This document shows positions 53,572 through 62,294 of a stretch of DNA of 64,000 bases, in pieces. Numbering within the stretch: position 1 is the stretch's first letter; each line of letters begins with the position of its first letter. The stretch is taken from NCBI GenBank assembly GCA_934481385.1, contig CAKSPD010000007.1:1-64000 (forward strand), read 5' to 3'. The notes under the pieces were generated by a model. That model did not search any database and was not told where the DNA came from. It worked only from the letters and a program-made list of their open reading frames with translations. The DNA comes from an uncultured Oscillospiraceae bacterium. Lineage in GTDB: Bacteria; Bacillota; Clostridia; Oscillospirales; Ruminococcaceae. Both the position numbers and the translations under genes were made by a program.

Positions 53572-53926
53572 AAGAACCTCCCGTATTTATAAATACAGAA
53601 TTCTGACTGATTAAGTCAGAGCATAAATTCATATAGTCGAGCATAATTTCTTCAGCATATTTCACAGCATTTGAATTTTTGTCAGAGATGAGCATTTTTC
53701 CGTCAAAAGCTGAAATATTTTCCATTCGTGAAGCAATCATCTGAACATATCTGTAATTTGCAACAGAAGCAGTAAGCATATCAAGACGGGCATCATCTTT
53801 ATCAGCATTTTCAAGCAGGATTTTATTTATCTGAGCAACAGCAATACTTATAACAGGAAAATATTTGTCATAATCATTTTCACCGGTAAAAAGTGTAAAA
53901 AGTGATTTTATTCTTTCTATATCCAT
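53564..53926 (-). CDS. Head-tail connector-like protein
   Basis: This 120-residue, mainly helical protein has an N-terminal DIERIKSLFTLFTGENDYDKYFPVI followed by a long helix pair. It resembles gp6-type head-tail connectors in size, helicity and position after the capsid and protease-like genes. The assignment rests on order and overall pattern. AGGAG precedes the ATG, and the 3' end overlaps the next gene by eight bases. Confidence 0.55.
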   Translation of the reverse strand: MDIERIKSLFTLFTGENDYDKYFPVISIAVAQINKILLENADKDDARLDMLTASVANYRYVQMIASRMENISAFDGKMLISDKNSNAVKYAEEIMLDYMNLCSDLISQNSVFINTGGSYD

Positions 53927-53938
53927 TTTAAAAATCTC

Positions 53939-54772
53939 CTATTTTGTTGAAAATTCAGAATATTCAGATGAATTTTCGTTTCTGAAAAGCTGTGAGGAAC
54001 TTTTTTCAGTTCCATAATCATTAAGGGATTTTTTCAGTTCAATAAGCTGTTTGATGTTCATTCCGAAAGATGCAAGACGCATAGCCCTTACACAAGGTTC
54101 ACCGCCTTTTATAAAAGCAAGTTTTACAATATCCTTATGGAGTTCCTTTTCAGCATCTTTCATAAATGAAACAGCAACAGAATCCTTTATTGTTTTGTCA
54201 TCAGAACAGAAATGTTTTGTAACACCGGCGTTTACCTGAGCAGGAACAGCAACAAAACTCCATTCATAAGCATCTTTTATATCTGAAAGAACAGTATGAC
54301 AAATCTGAGAACCATATTTTTTACCCTTTGTATGAACGCAGGAAGAAGTATTTTTATCAGAATTGCAAACAGAACATCTTCTTGAAGATGCAGAACAGGA
54401 AATACTTGTTTCCTTTTTTATACCGCCTTCAATTTCAGCAATCAAATCCTTGTTTGAATCAGTGCGAACCATATATGCAGAAGCTTTGAGATATTTGTAA
54501 TCTCTGCCGTCAGCAGTTTTTCTATCCGGAACAGAAACAATTTCAGTATCGAAGATTCTTGAATTTTGCAATGATGATTTCGGGTTATGGTCTGATATAC
54601 CGGTTTTTCCGATAAAAAGTGATTTAAGCTGTTCAAGGGCATCATCAGAAAAGCGTTCAAAATCTCTGTCAATATCATTGTCACAAAGAATAACGTTGAA
54701 TACGAATATCTGATTTTCTTCAAGTTCTGTCTGAGAGAACTTATTAATCCTATCAAGAACGGATTTATCCAT
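53939..54772 (-). CDS. Prohead protease-like protein
   Basis: This 277-residue protein has a start like caudoviral capsid-maturation proteases (VILCDNDIDRDFERFSDDALEQL). A His in GISDHNP and a Ser in KKETSISCSA could form the active site. A cysteine cluster (CSVC...SSC...H, about 133-148) may bind zinc, which is odd for this family. It lies after the major capsid gene, whereas most HK97-like phages place the protease before the capsid. The catalytic assignment is tentative. AGGAGG precedes the ATG. Confidence 0.6.
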   Translation of the reverse strand: MDKSVLDRINKFSQTELEENQIFVFNVILCDNDIDRDFERFSDDALEQLKSLFIGKTGISDHNPKSSLQNSRIFDTEIVSVPDRKTADGRDYKYLKASAYMVRTDSNKDLIAEIEGGIKKETSISCSASSRRCSVCNSDKNTSSCVHTKGKKYGSQICHTVLSDIKDAYEWSFVAVPAQVNAGVTKHFCSDDKTIKDSVAVSFMKDAEKELHKDIVKLAFIKGGEPCVRAMRLASFGMNIKQLIELKKSLNDYGTEKSSSQLFRNENSSEYSEFSTK

Positions 54773-54807
54773 AAAACAAAAGACCTCCTGATTTTTATAA
54801 ATATTTT

Positions 54808-54839
54808 CTGCGGAACAGAAATAAAATCCTGTTCCGCAG
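54808..54839 (-). terminator. Hairpin after the major capsid gene
   Basis: Perfect 11-base arms CTGCGGAACAG / CTGTTCCGCAG with a ten-base loop lie 13 bases after the capsid stop. No long T run follows, so it may act as a partial terminator or RNA-stability element. Either would keep capsid mRNA more abundant than the distal genes. Confidence 0.65.
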
Positions 54840-54852
54840 TATAGATATTGAA

Positions 54853-55812
54853 TTATGAACCTATTTTAAGAGTCTTTACAGCACTGTCAGTAATACGTCT
54901 GAAACCGCAGTTTACAGAAACAGCAATACGGTCAAGCTGATTGCTTATAAGCTTGTCAGTTTCAAGAACAATATCAGAGCTTGTAATAATTTCAAGAGCA
55001 AAGTTTTTATCAAGACCGATTACAGTAGCATCGTCAACCTTAGGAGTGCATATAATTTCAGCACCGAAAGGAAGTTTAACTCTGCCCTGTTCATCAGCAG
55101 AAGCATTTTCCATCTGAGTGAGAGCAAGTACAGTAGCAGTATTTTCAGGAGAAAGCATTACACAGTTCATATTGAAATCATCGAAAGAGCCGAAAAGGGA
55201 AGTGAGAGCAGAATAGTTGAGAGCTGAAACAGTAGTAGGAGTAATATTTGCTTTAAGAGCAGTAACAGCAGAGCCGAGAACAGAATTTGCAAGCTTAATT
55301 CCGACACCTTTAAGCATAACACCGAAAACATCAAGTTTCTGCTGTCTGAGAGCTTCATATGAAGCAGTAATCATTCTTCCGTATTTGCTGAGAGAAACAG
55401 ATGATGAAGGTTCAGTTACAGAAGCAGTCGGGAGAGAAGCACCCTGAGCAGTAGTTGAATAACTTGTAGTGTCGCTTATAACACAGCCGGAATAAATATT
55501 TGATTCACATTTAGTAGATACAGCAACAATATTGTTAAGTACAGAATCATCAAAACCCTTTTTAATGCATCTTCTTACAAATTCCGGAAAGAGGACAGCA
55601 CTTTCAGTAGTAGTGAAAAATTTTTCAACCATATCGCAGTCAGAACCGCTTACCTTGATATTGAATCTCTTGAGCTGTCTTTCAAAAGCATCAAGATTAG
55701 CAAGGGGAGTATCTGAATAATTTTCAGAAGGGTCAAGAGCTTCCAGAGCCTGAGAAAAACTCTTACCGCTGAGATTGTAAAGACCTTTTTCAAGTTTAAC
55801 ATTGTTGTACAT
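54853..55812 (-). CDS. Phage major capsid protein (HK97-like)
   Basis: This 319-residue protein has segments typical of HK97-fold capsids: FPEFVRRCIKKG, a P-domain stretch (SVSLSKYGRMITASYEALRQQ), and a C-terminal VSVNCGFRRI strand. The N-terminal 80 residues are charged and helical and may be a scaffold-like delta region removed on maturation. The ATG at 55812 follows GGAGG; an in-frame TTG at 55827 is inside the site. Portal lies upstream and the protease-like gene downstream. Confidence 0.82.
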   Translation of the reverse strand: MYNNVKLEKGLYNLSGKSFSQALEALDPSENYSDTPLANLDAFERQLKRFNIKVSGSDCDMVEKFFTTTESAVLFPEFVRRCIKKGFDDSVLNNIVAVSTKCESNIYSGCVISDTTSYSTTAQGASLPTASVTEPSSSVSLSKYGRMITASYEALRQQKLDVFGVMLKGVGIKLANSVLGSAVTALKANITPTTVSALNYSALTSLFGSFDDFNMNCVMLSPENTATVLALTQMENASADEQGRVKLPFGAEIICTPKVDDATVIGLDKNFALEIITSSDIVLETDKLISNQLDRIAVSVNCGFRRITDSAVKTLKIGS

Positions 55813-55839
55813 AAAGAATACCTCCAAAAAAATAATTAT

Positions 55840-56979
55840 TTATACATTCAGGCGTGATTCAATTTCAAGAGCCTGAGCATTTTTAAGTCTTGCCTCTGCA
55901 AGTTCCTTTTCGTCCTGAAGATTAATATTATCCCATTCAACATGACAAACGGAATTATTACCGGAAAGACGCATAAAAGCGTTTCCAATATCGCATATAA
56001 CAGGAGTAAGCAGACGGCGGTAATATTCAAGTTCACTTGTAAGAATATCAGCCTGCTGACTTGACATTCTTTCCGTTGAACTCCAGTTTAAACCGAGAAG
56101 AAACGGCGGAATTGAAAGTTTTGAGATAAGCTGTTCAAGGAGCTGTCTTACAGGGATTTCAGTATTAAAGAGCTGATTTTCAGCACCGATAACCTTAATA
56201 TCCACATCACCCACAGCAACGAAATCCTTAACCTGACCGAATTTAGCGGAATTCATACCGTCAGCCCATTCCTTAGCAATCTGAACAGCCCGTTCCTTAG
56301 AGTAAGCACGTTCACCGGAATCAGCAGAAGGCTTATAAGTAACAGCATAGCGGACATTTCCTATTCTTTCATAATTCTGACCGATACATTCATAAATTCT
56401 GAGGAGTATGTTGCTTAAAACGGGCAGACCTCTCAGAATAGAACGTCCCATTCCGTCAGTAGCAGGATTCATAGCAGTAAATAGAATACGTTCAGGGTGT
56501 CTTATAAGTATTCTATCTCTGCCGTTTTTAAGAAAATATTTTCTTTCGACAGGTGAATTACCGCATTTAATTTCAATATCGCAGATATTGCCGTTATAAA
56601 GGCCGTCAATCATACCTGTATTTTTATTGATTATAATTTCACCGACAGCATTTCCGTAAGTAATAATACTGTCAAGATAATTGTCAATAAAAGTGTAAAG
56701 AGATTTTCCGGTAAGACCGACAGGAACATTGTTTATAAAGTCATCAAGTCTGTCCTGAAATTTTTCATCAGATGATATAACGCTGAAACCGCCGGTAAGC
56801 CTGATAATTTTGATTATAGCGGCATCAATAACAGGAACAGTAAATCTCAGCTTGTCATAAAGTTCCTTTTCACAGCAATTTATACCGGAATCGAGAAAAT
56901 TCTGCAAAAAATTTTCTCTTACAGCAGACTGGACGGCAAAACCGGAATCCTTTTCTGATTTTTTTCTGAAAAGCTTCAT
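55840..56979 (-). CDS. Phage portal protein
   Basis: This 379-residue protein is a short portal of the SPP1/HK97-like type. The N-terminal part has RFTVPVIDAAIIKIIRLTGGF, the middle has the DNYLDSIITYGNAVGEIIIN clip/stem segment, and the C-terminal part has SIPPFLLGLNWSSTERMSSQQAD and a helical crown. Portals form the ring through which DNA enters the capsid. AGGAGG precedes the ATG. It follows the large terminase by 44 bases. Confidence 0.88.
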   Translation of the reverse strand: MKLFRKKSEKDSGFAVQSAVRENFLQNFLDSGINCCEKELYDKLRFTVPVIDAAIIKIIRLTGGFSVISSDEKFQDRLDDFINNVPVGLTGKSLYTFIDNYLDSIITYGNAVGEIIINKNTGMIDGLYNGNICDIEIKCGNSPVERKYFLKNGRDRILIRHPERILFTAMNPATDGMGRSILRGLPVLSNILLRIYECIGQNYERIGNVRYAVTYKPSADSGERAYSKERAVQIAKEWADGMNSAKFGQVKDFVAVGDVDIKVIGAENQLFNTEIPVRQLLEQLISKLSIPPFLLGLNWSSTERMSSQQADILTSELEYYRRLLTPVICDIGNAFMRLSGNNSVCHVEWDNINLQDEKELAEARLKNAQALEIESRLNV

Positions 56980-57023
56980 TAAATCCTCCTTTAAAAGTAA
57001 TTGAACAGTGCTTTAAAATGCAG

Positions 57024-58271
57024 TTATCTTGCAATACTTCCGACAAAGAAAGTATCATTTGAATTTTTCCCGAAAACATCTGAAACGAAGTATCTCAAAT
57101 CGTCCATAGCATGGTCGTTTTCTTTTACAGGGCAGTCATAACCATATTTTTCGTTCCAGCAATAAAGAGAAAATTCTCTTATAGTATCCTTACAGCTTTC
57201 ATGAACAGCGATTTTATTTTGTTTAAGAATATCAGAAACAAGGCGTATTCCTGAAATGACATCATTATCAGCCTTTTTGACAACAAACTTAGCATGTCTG
57301 CGGATACATTCTATAAAGCTTGAAGCCGAAGGGTCAACAATAACTCTGTCAATTTTAAAAGAACCGGCAAGCTGTTCCAGAGCGTTGTAATGTTCTTCAT
57401 CAGTTCTTGACATACCCTCACGCTTTGAGGAGTAATAATATTCTCTTAATCTCAGCCATTTACCGTTATGCAGTCCCCAGAGTCCGAAAGACGAAGGATT
57501 TACCGTTCCGTAATCGCATGAAATAATAAATCTTGAACATTGCGGAATATCTGAAAACACATGAATTTTTTCATTGAACATAGGATAAATAATACCGCTT
57601 GCACAGCTCCATTTTCCGAGAACGAATCTTTCATAGAAAGCACCTGAATAGAGTCTTTCATAGCGTTCCTTGACTTTTACTGAAAGAGAAGGATTATCGT
57701 CCATAGTGAAATGGAGATAAAGAGCGTTTTTATTTTCGGCTTTGAGAATCCATTCTCTGTAAAACCAGTGAGCAGGATTATCAGGATTGCAGTTTAACCA
57801 TATTTTTGCATCAGCAACAGAACACCTTGCAAGAGCCTGTTCAACGAATGAGCGTGGCATAAGAGCAACTTCATCAAGCATAACACCGGAAAGCGTTATA
57901 CCTTGAATAAGCGAATCAGAAGAACTGTCACGTCCGCCGAAAAGATAAAAGCGGTTTGTATGGTTTCTAAGAGTAATATCAATATAATTTCTGCTGATTT
58001 TTTCGCAGAAAACAAAACCGAGTTCCGAAGCGGATTTTATAAGAGGTTCAATAACATTTCGTCTTAGGGATACAATAGTTTTCCCGCAGAAAGCGAAAAC
58101 ACTGTTATTGAAATTTATTGATGCCCAGCTTATAAAGCCGAGTGACATAGCGAAAGTTTTACCGCTTCTGACAGCACCGTCACAAATAACGGCATCATAA
58201 TGGCAATATTCGGGAGAGTTCCACCATTTAAGAGTAACAAGCTGTTTTTGCGAGAATTTTTTTACATTCAA
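57024..58271 (-). CDS. Phage terminase large subunit (PBSX-like)
   Basis: This 415-residue protein combines packaging ATPase and nuclease. Walker A is GAVRSGKT (32-39), Walker B is GVMLDEVA (D133, E134), and the coupling motif is near LNCNPDNP. The RNase H-like nuclease has ISCDYG (D253), VIVDPSA and an acidic AMDDL segment near the end. All key residues are present. It starts at TTG within TTGA, overlapping the small-subunit stop by four bases. Confidence 0.92.
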   Translation of the reverse strand: MNVKKFSQKQLVTLKWWNSPEYCHYDAVICDGAVRSGKTFAMSLGFISWASINFNNSVFAFCGKTIVSLRRNVIEPLIKSASELGFVFCEKISRNYIDITLRNHTNRFYLFGGRDSSSDSLIQGITLSGVMLDEVALMPRSFVEQALARCSVADAKIWLNCNPDNPAHWFYREWILKAENKNALYLHFTMDDNPSLSVKVKERYERLYSGAFYERFVLGKWSCASGIIYPMFNEKIHVFSDIPQCSRFIISCDYGTVNPSSFGLWGLHNGKWLRLREYYYSSKREGMSRTDEEHYNALEQLAGSFKIDRVIVDPSASSFIECIRRHAKFVVKKADNDVISGIRLVSDILKQNKIAVHESCKDTIREFSLYCWNEKYGYDCPVKENDHAMDDLRYFVSDVFGKNSNDTFFVGSIAR

Positions 58272-58747
58272 ACTGAATTTTCCTCATTGTTATTATTTGT
58301 AATAGCATTTATAAAGCTGTCAGCGATACTTGAGGAACTGCAAGAGTTAGAAAATTCAAACATTTTTTCAATAGCTTTCTGACGGTCAAAGAATTTTACT
58401 TCAACACCACCGCCCTTTACTTTTTTTATTTCAGAAACATTGAAAAGGTCAAGACCTGAAATAACATCAGGAGAAGGCATATCTTCAGAAAAAGCAAGAA
58501 AAACAGCATCATTTGAATTTCCGAATGCAAGGCGTTCAAGACCGGACATAACAGCATCAGTGCTGAAATGCAAATCGGAATACAGTTTTGAAATAAGTTT
58601 TCTGTAATATGGAGAACGCATACATTCAATACCGTCAAGCATAGCAGTTTCAGGAGGGAAACCGGCTTTTAAAGCGGATTCTCTGATATTGCCGAGCTTG
58701 ACAAAATAACAGCAGAAAAGTTTTTTTCTGTTATCAGTGTCTTTCAT
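58268..58747 (-). CDS. Phage terminase small subunit
   Basis: This 159-residue protein begins with a helix-turn-helix region (KLGNIRESALKAGFPPETAMLDG) as in terminase small subunits, which recognise the packaging site. The C-terminal part, ending in a Ser-rich and Asn-rich tail, may form the oligomer and contact the large subunit. AAAGGAG precedes the ATG. It is the first gene of the module. Its promoter must lie in the 250-base gap shared with the divergent SPFH gene, but I could not place it. Confidence 0.8.
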   Translation of the reverse strand: MKDTDNRKKLFCCYFVKLGNIRESALKAGFPPETAMLDGIECMRSPYYRKLISKLYSDLHFSTDAVMSGLERLAFGNSNDAVFLAFSEDMPSPDVISGLDLFNVSEIKKVKGGGVEVKFFDRQKAIEKMFEFSNSCSSSSIADSFINAITNNNNEENSV

Positions 58748-58926
58748 AATAAATCACTCCTTTCAAAAAAAGCACTGTTCACTAAAGGGCAGAAAAAGGG
58801 GATTTTTTAAACGCAGTAGTTTAAATTTCAAAAAATTTTTTTGTAAAATCCGTATATTTTGTAAATATGCACAAATTAAATATATATTTTTTGTGATGTA
58901 TGACTATAAATCGAAAGCTGAAAAAG

Positions 58927-58955
58927 TTGCAAAAGAAAGTGGAATATGATATAAT
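58927..58955 (+). promoter_or_regulatory. Promoter of the SPFH-protein cluster
   Basis: TTGCAA (58927-58932) and TATAAT (58950-58955), 17 bases apart. The rest of the 58748-58997 gap is AT-rich and shows no gene. Confidence 0.75.
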
Positions 58956-58997
58956 ATAACTACATAAAATTTTTTAGGATACGGAGGTTTTTACAAA

Positions 58998-60239
58998 ATG
59001 GGAATAGTCAGAGCAGCAGCCGGAGCAATAGGCGGAAGCCTTGCAGATTCATGGCTTGACTTTATCGAAGCAGATAATATGACTGATACAACAGCAATGA
59101 CCAGAGGTGTTCAGGTACATGACAGACGAGGCAGTAACAGAAGACAGTCAACAGGCATAGTATCAAACGGTTCAAAAATAATAGTAGGACAGAATCAGAT
59201 GATGCTTCTTGTAGACGGAGGAAACATTGTTGACTACTGTGCAGAACCGGGATATTATGAAGTGTTCATGTCATCAGCACCGTCAATGTTTAATGGAGAA
59301 TTTAAAGATTCACTGAGAGATACATGGAACAGATTCAAATTCGGAGGACAGCCGTCATCAAAGCAGGAGATTTATTTTATAAATCTTCAGGAAATAAAGA
59401 ATATAAAATTCGGAACAAGAAATGCCCTGAATTATTTTGACAGTTTCTATAATTCAGAACTTTTCATAAGATGTCATGGAACATATTCAATAAAGATAAC
59501 AGACCCGATAAAATTTTTTAAAGAAGTATGTCCCAGAAATGCACAGCGTGTTGATATGAACAACATAGGCGAACAGTATCTTATGGAATTTACACAGGCA
59601 CTCCAGACATCAATTGCAAAAATGTCAATGGACGGAAAGAGAATATCATATCTCAACGCAATGACACTTGATTTAGCAAGATATATGCAGAATGCACTTG
59701 ATGACCAGTGGAAAGAATTAAGAGGAATGGAAGTATGCTCAGTTGCAATAGCACCGATTTCATATGATGACGAAAGCAAAAAGCTGATAGAAAGAAGAAA
59801 TCAGGCAGGAATATTGAGTGACCCGAGTATAAGAGATACATATGTTCAGACAACAGTTGCAGACGGATTAGGACGTGCAGGTTCAAATTCATCAGGAGCA
59901 ATGAACGGATATGTAGGAATGGGAATGGGAATGAATGTTGCCGGAGGATTTATGCAGTCGATGGCATCAGCCAATGCACAGCAGAATCAGCAGTCAAATG
60001 CAAATAGCTGGAGATGTTCATGCGGAACATCAAACACAGGAAAATTCTGTCAGAACTGCGGAAAAGCCAAACCACAGCCGGCAGACAGCTGGACTTGTCA
60101 GTGCGGAACAGTGAATACAGGAAATTTCTGTCAGAACTGCGGAAACAGAAAACCACAGCAGTCAGGAAACTGGACTTGTCAGTGCGGAACAGTAAATACA
60201 GGAAACTTCTGTCAGTCCTGCGGAAACAGAAAACCATAA
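58998..60239 (+). CDS. SPFH/Band-7 family protein with three zinc-ribbon repeats (YdjI-like)
   Basis: This 413-residue protein has an SPFH-like domain (about 40-280), as in B. subtilis YdjI. A Gly/Met-rich hinge (about 300-325) leads to three 27-residue repeats of WxCxCGxxNTGxFCQxCG at the C-terminus, each a four-Cys zinc ribbon. YdjI-type proteins form a membrane-associated complex with YdjG and YdjH that in Bacillus anchors PspA under envelope stress. The next two genes are YdjG- and YdjH-like. No pspA is present here. Confidence 0.85.
   Translation: MGIVRAAAGAIGGSLADSWLDFIEADNMTDTTAMTRGVQVHDRRGSNRRQSTGIVSNGSKIIVGQNQMMLLVDGGNIVDYCAEPGYYEVFMSSAPSMFNGEFKDSLRDTWNRFKFGGQPSSKQEIYFINLQEIKNIKFGTRNALNYFDSFYNSELFIRCHGTYSIKITDPIKFFKEVCPRNAQRVDMNNIGEQYLMEFTQALQTSIAKMSMDGKRISYLNAMTLDLARYMQNALDDQWKELRGMEVCSVAIAPISYDDESKKLIERRNQAGILSDPSIRDTYVQTTVADGLGRAGSNSSGAMNGYVGMGMGMNVAGGFMQSMASANAQQNQQSNANSWRCSCGTSNTGKFCQNCGKAKPQPADSWTCQCGTVNTGNFCQNCGNRKPQQSGNWTCQCGTVNTGNFCQSCGNRKP
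60007..60237 (+). repeat. Three 81-base tandem repeats coding zinc ribbons
   Basis: Copies begin at about 60007, 60088 and 60169. The second and third are nearly identical, which suggests recent duplication. Each encodes one CxC...CxxC zinc ribbon, so copy number sets the number of ribbons. Confidence 0.85.
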
Positions 60240-60246
60240 AAGAAAA

Positions 60247-60265
60247 GGGCGAACAATGTTCGCCC
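60247..60265 (+). terminator. Hairpin between SPFH and zinc-ribbon genes
   Basis: Perfect eight-base arms GGGCGAAC / GTTCGCCC with an AAT loop. No T run follows, so it is more likely an attenuator or processing hairpin than a full terminator. An in-frame ATG at 60256 falls inside it. Confidence 0.5.
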
Positions 60266-60291
60266 ATAATATAAGAACAGGGGTTGAGATT

Positions 60292-61350
60292 TTGGAAGCA
60301 GTTCAGTATAAATGCCCTAATTGCGGAGGAGAACTGACATTCAGACCGGAAAATCAAAAATTCGGGTGTGAATATTGTTTCAGTGAGTTTACAGAAGAAG
60401 AAGTAAGAACAGCCAACAGCAGAAATGAAAACAGACCTGTTGATGAAGAACTTGAAGCACAGCAAAGGAATTTTCAGGAACATACAAATGTATATCACTG
60501 CGGAAGTTGCGGAGCAGAAATAATAGCCGAAGAAAACGAATCTGCAACATTCTGTTATTACTGTCATGAACCTGTAATACTTTCAGGCAGACTCACAGGA
60601 GATTATAAGCCGAAAAGAATAATAGGCTTTCAGATAGACCGTAACACAGCAGAATCGATGTTTAAGAAGTGGTGCTGGAGCAAATGGTTTATTCCAAAGG
60701 ATTTCAAAACGCAGAGTCAGCTTGAAAAGATGACAGGATTGTATGTACCGTTCTGGCTTGCGGACTGCGATATAAAAGCAAATCTGAACGGAATCGGCAA
60801 GAAGATAAGAACATGGAGTTCGGGAAATTATCGCTATACAGAAACAACAGAATATGAAGTAATAAGAAAAGCAAATATATCAATGAACGGTATTCCGGCA
60901 GACGGAGAAAGCAAAATAGAAGATAAGTTAATGGAAGCAATAGAACCGTTCAGATATACAGAGGCAAAGAATTTTTCAATGTCATATCTCAGCGGATTTT
61001 ATGCAGATAAATATGATGTAGAAAAAGCACAGGTTTTTCCGAGAATAAGAGAAAGAGCCGAAAACGGTTCATCAAAACTTATTTCAGAAAGTATTCAGGG
61101 ATACAGTACAGTAATAAAATCATCAGAATGTTATAATATAGTAAATACAGAATGGGAATATATGCTTCTTCCCGTATGGTTTATGACATATATTCATAAC
61201 GGAAAAACATATTCATTTGCCCTCAACGGACAGACAGGAAAAATAGCAGGCACACCTCCCTTTGACAAACTGAAATGCGGACTTTTCTGCGGGATAGCAG
61301 GACTTATTGTAACGATAATATCGATGTTCGGGGGGTATCTTTTTTCATGA
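60292..61350 (+). CDS. Zinc-ribbon membrane protein (YdjG-like)
   Basis: This 352-residue protein starts with a TFIIB/YdjG-type zinc ribbon (YKCPNCGGELTFRPE...CEYC). A second ribbon follows at about 75-100 (HCGSCGAEI...CYYCHEP). The middle (about 110-310) has a conserved LYVPFWLADCDI segment, and one hydrophobic segment ends the protein (about 330-350). B. subtilis YdjG has this layout. The TTG at 60292 follows AGGGGT; the ATG at 60256 lies in a hairpin and is less likely. It overlaps the TPM gene by four bases. Confidence 0.78.
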   Translation: MEAVQYKCPNCGGELTFRPENQKFGCEYCFSEFTEEEVRTANSRNENRPVDEELEAQQRNFQEHTNVYHCGSCGAEIIAEENESATFCYYCHEPVILSGRLTGDYKPKRIIGFQIDRNTAESMFKKWCWSKWFIPKDFKTQSQLEKMTGLYVPFWLADCDIKANLNGIGKKIRTWSSGNYRYTETTEYEVIRKANISMNGIPADGESKIEDKLMEAIEPFRYTEAKNFSMSYLSGFYADKYDVEKAQVFPRIRERAENGSSKLISESIQGYSTVIKSSECYNIVNTEWEYMLLPVWFMTYIHNGKTYSFALNGQTGKIAGTPPFDKLKCGLFCGIAGLIVTIISMFGGYLFS

Positions 61351-62264
61351 CCGCAGTAAAAAAGCTTGCAGGAATAATTTTTTCGGCATTAATAATTTTT
61401 ACAGCAATATTGCCTTTGACAGTAAAAGCTGAAAAGGATTTCAGCAACTGCAAAATATACGATGAATACGGCTTATTTAAAGAAAGTAAGCTTGATGAGC
61501 TTGACAGCCTTTTAAAGCAGACAGCAGAAGAAATTGATATGTATGTGGCAGTCTATATAAGCGGAACTAATTTGACTGATACTCAGACGGAAGTTTTTGC
61601 AGAAGATTATTATGAAGAACTTTTCGGAGAAAATACAGACGGACTGTTTTTTTATATGGATTTGTCAGGAGGAGTTCCGGCATATGACTATATAAGCACA
61701 AGCGGAAAAGGAGCATTAGTATATACAGATTACAAAAATGACGGAGAAAATAATGTAATAGATAAGATATTCGACCAGTTATATATATTTATGCCGTCAT
61801 CAGGAGAAGAAATAAAATCTGCCGATATAGAATCAGTAATAGAGGAATTTTGCCGACAGCTTGAAAAGTATGCTGAAACAGGAGCAGAAAGATTTTATTA
61901 CAGTTATGATTCAGCAGACGGAAAGTATATATATCAGAGCGGAGGAAAAGTAGTAGTTTCAACGCATAAACCGCTGTTTGTTATGCTTAAGTATCTGCCG
62001 GCAGGAATCATAGCAGGAATACTGACAGCAATAGTAATGTTCTTTTCAATAAAGAGTACATACAAATTCAAAAAGAGCTGTAATTCAGATGTATATATTG
62101 AAAGAAACGAAACAAATTTCACTGAAAGGCAGGACAGATTTATAAGAAAATATACGACAAAAACGAAAATTCAAAGCAGTTCATCAGGAGGCTCGCATCA
62201 CAGAGGAGGTTCTTCGCATCACAGCGGAGGAGGCTCACATGGAGGCGGAGGCAGACACAGATAA
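61347..62264 (+). CDS. TPM-domain membrane protein (YdjH/YgcG-like)
   Basis: This 305-residue protein has a signal-type N-terminal helix, a TPM domain outside the membrane (about 30-190; IYDEYGLFKESKLDELDSLL) and one transmembrane helix (about 210-235). A short cytoplasmic part ends in a Gly/His/Ser-rich tail (GGSHHRGG...). Such tails are typical of YgcG-like proteins. Its ATG overlaps the YdjG-like stop (ATGA). The three genes match the order of B. subtilis ydjI, ydjG and ydjH, though rearranged. Confidence 0.82.
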   Translation: MTAVKKLAGIIFSALIIFTAILPLTVKAEKDFSNCKIYDEYGLFKESKLDELDSLLKQTAEEIDMYVAVYISGTNLTDTQTEVFAEDYYEELFGENTDGLFFYMDLSGGVPAYDYISTSGKGALVYTDYKNDGENNVIDKIFDQLYIFMPSSGEEIKSADIESVIEEFCRQLEKYAETGAERFYYSYDSADGKYIYQSGGKVVVSTHKPLFVMLKYLPAGIIAGILTAIVMFFSIKSTYKFKKSCNSDVYIERNETNFTERQDRFIRKYTTKTKIQSSSSGGSHHRGGSSHHSGGGSHGGGGRHR

Positions 62265-62294
62265 AAAAAGAACGGGCATAAAGCCCGTTTTTTT
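62265..62294. terminator. Bidirectional terminator
   Basis: Stem AACGGGC / GCCCGTT, five-base loop, A run before and T run after, between the convergent TPM and S1-domain genes. Confidence 0.88.

Larger units (their letters stand above)
51860..58747 (-). mobile_element. Compact phage head-gene module (defective or domesticated prophage)
   Basis: Nine tightly packed minus-strand genes encode small and large terminase subunits, portal, major capsid, a protease-like protein, connector-like proteins and a tail/hub-like protein. All frames are open, and several overlap by 4-11 bases. Tape measure, tail tube, fibres, lysis, integrase and repressor genes are absent. The block is bordered by ordinary host genes on both sides. 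This could be a prophage remnant, a satellite-like packaging cassette or a gene-transfer-agent-like unit. Confidence 0.75.

Noticed and set aside
51860..58747. Complete active prophage
   Set aside because: No integrase, repressor, lysis, tape measure or att-like repeats are seen, and ordinary host genes lie close on both sides.
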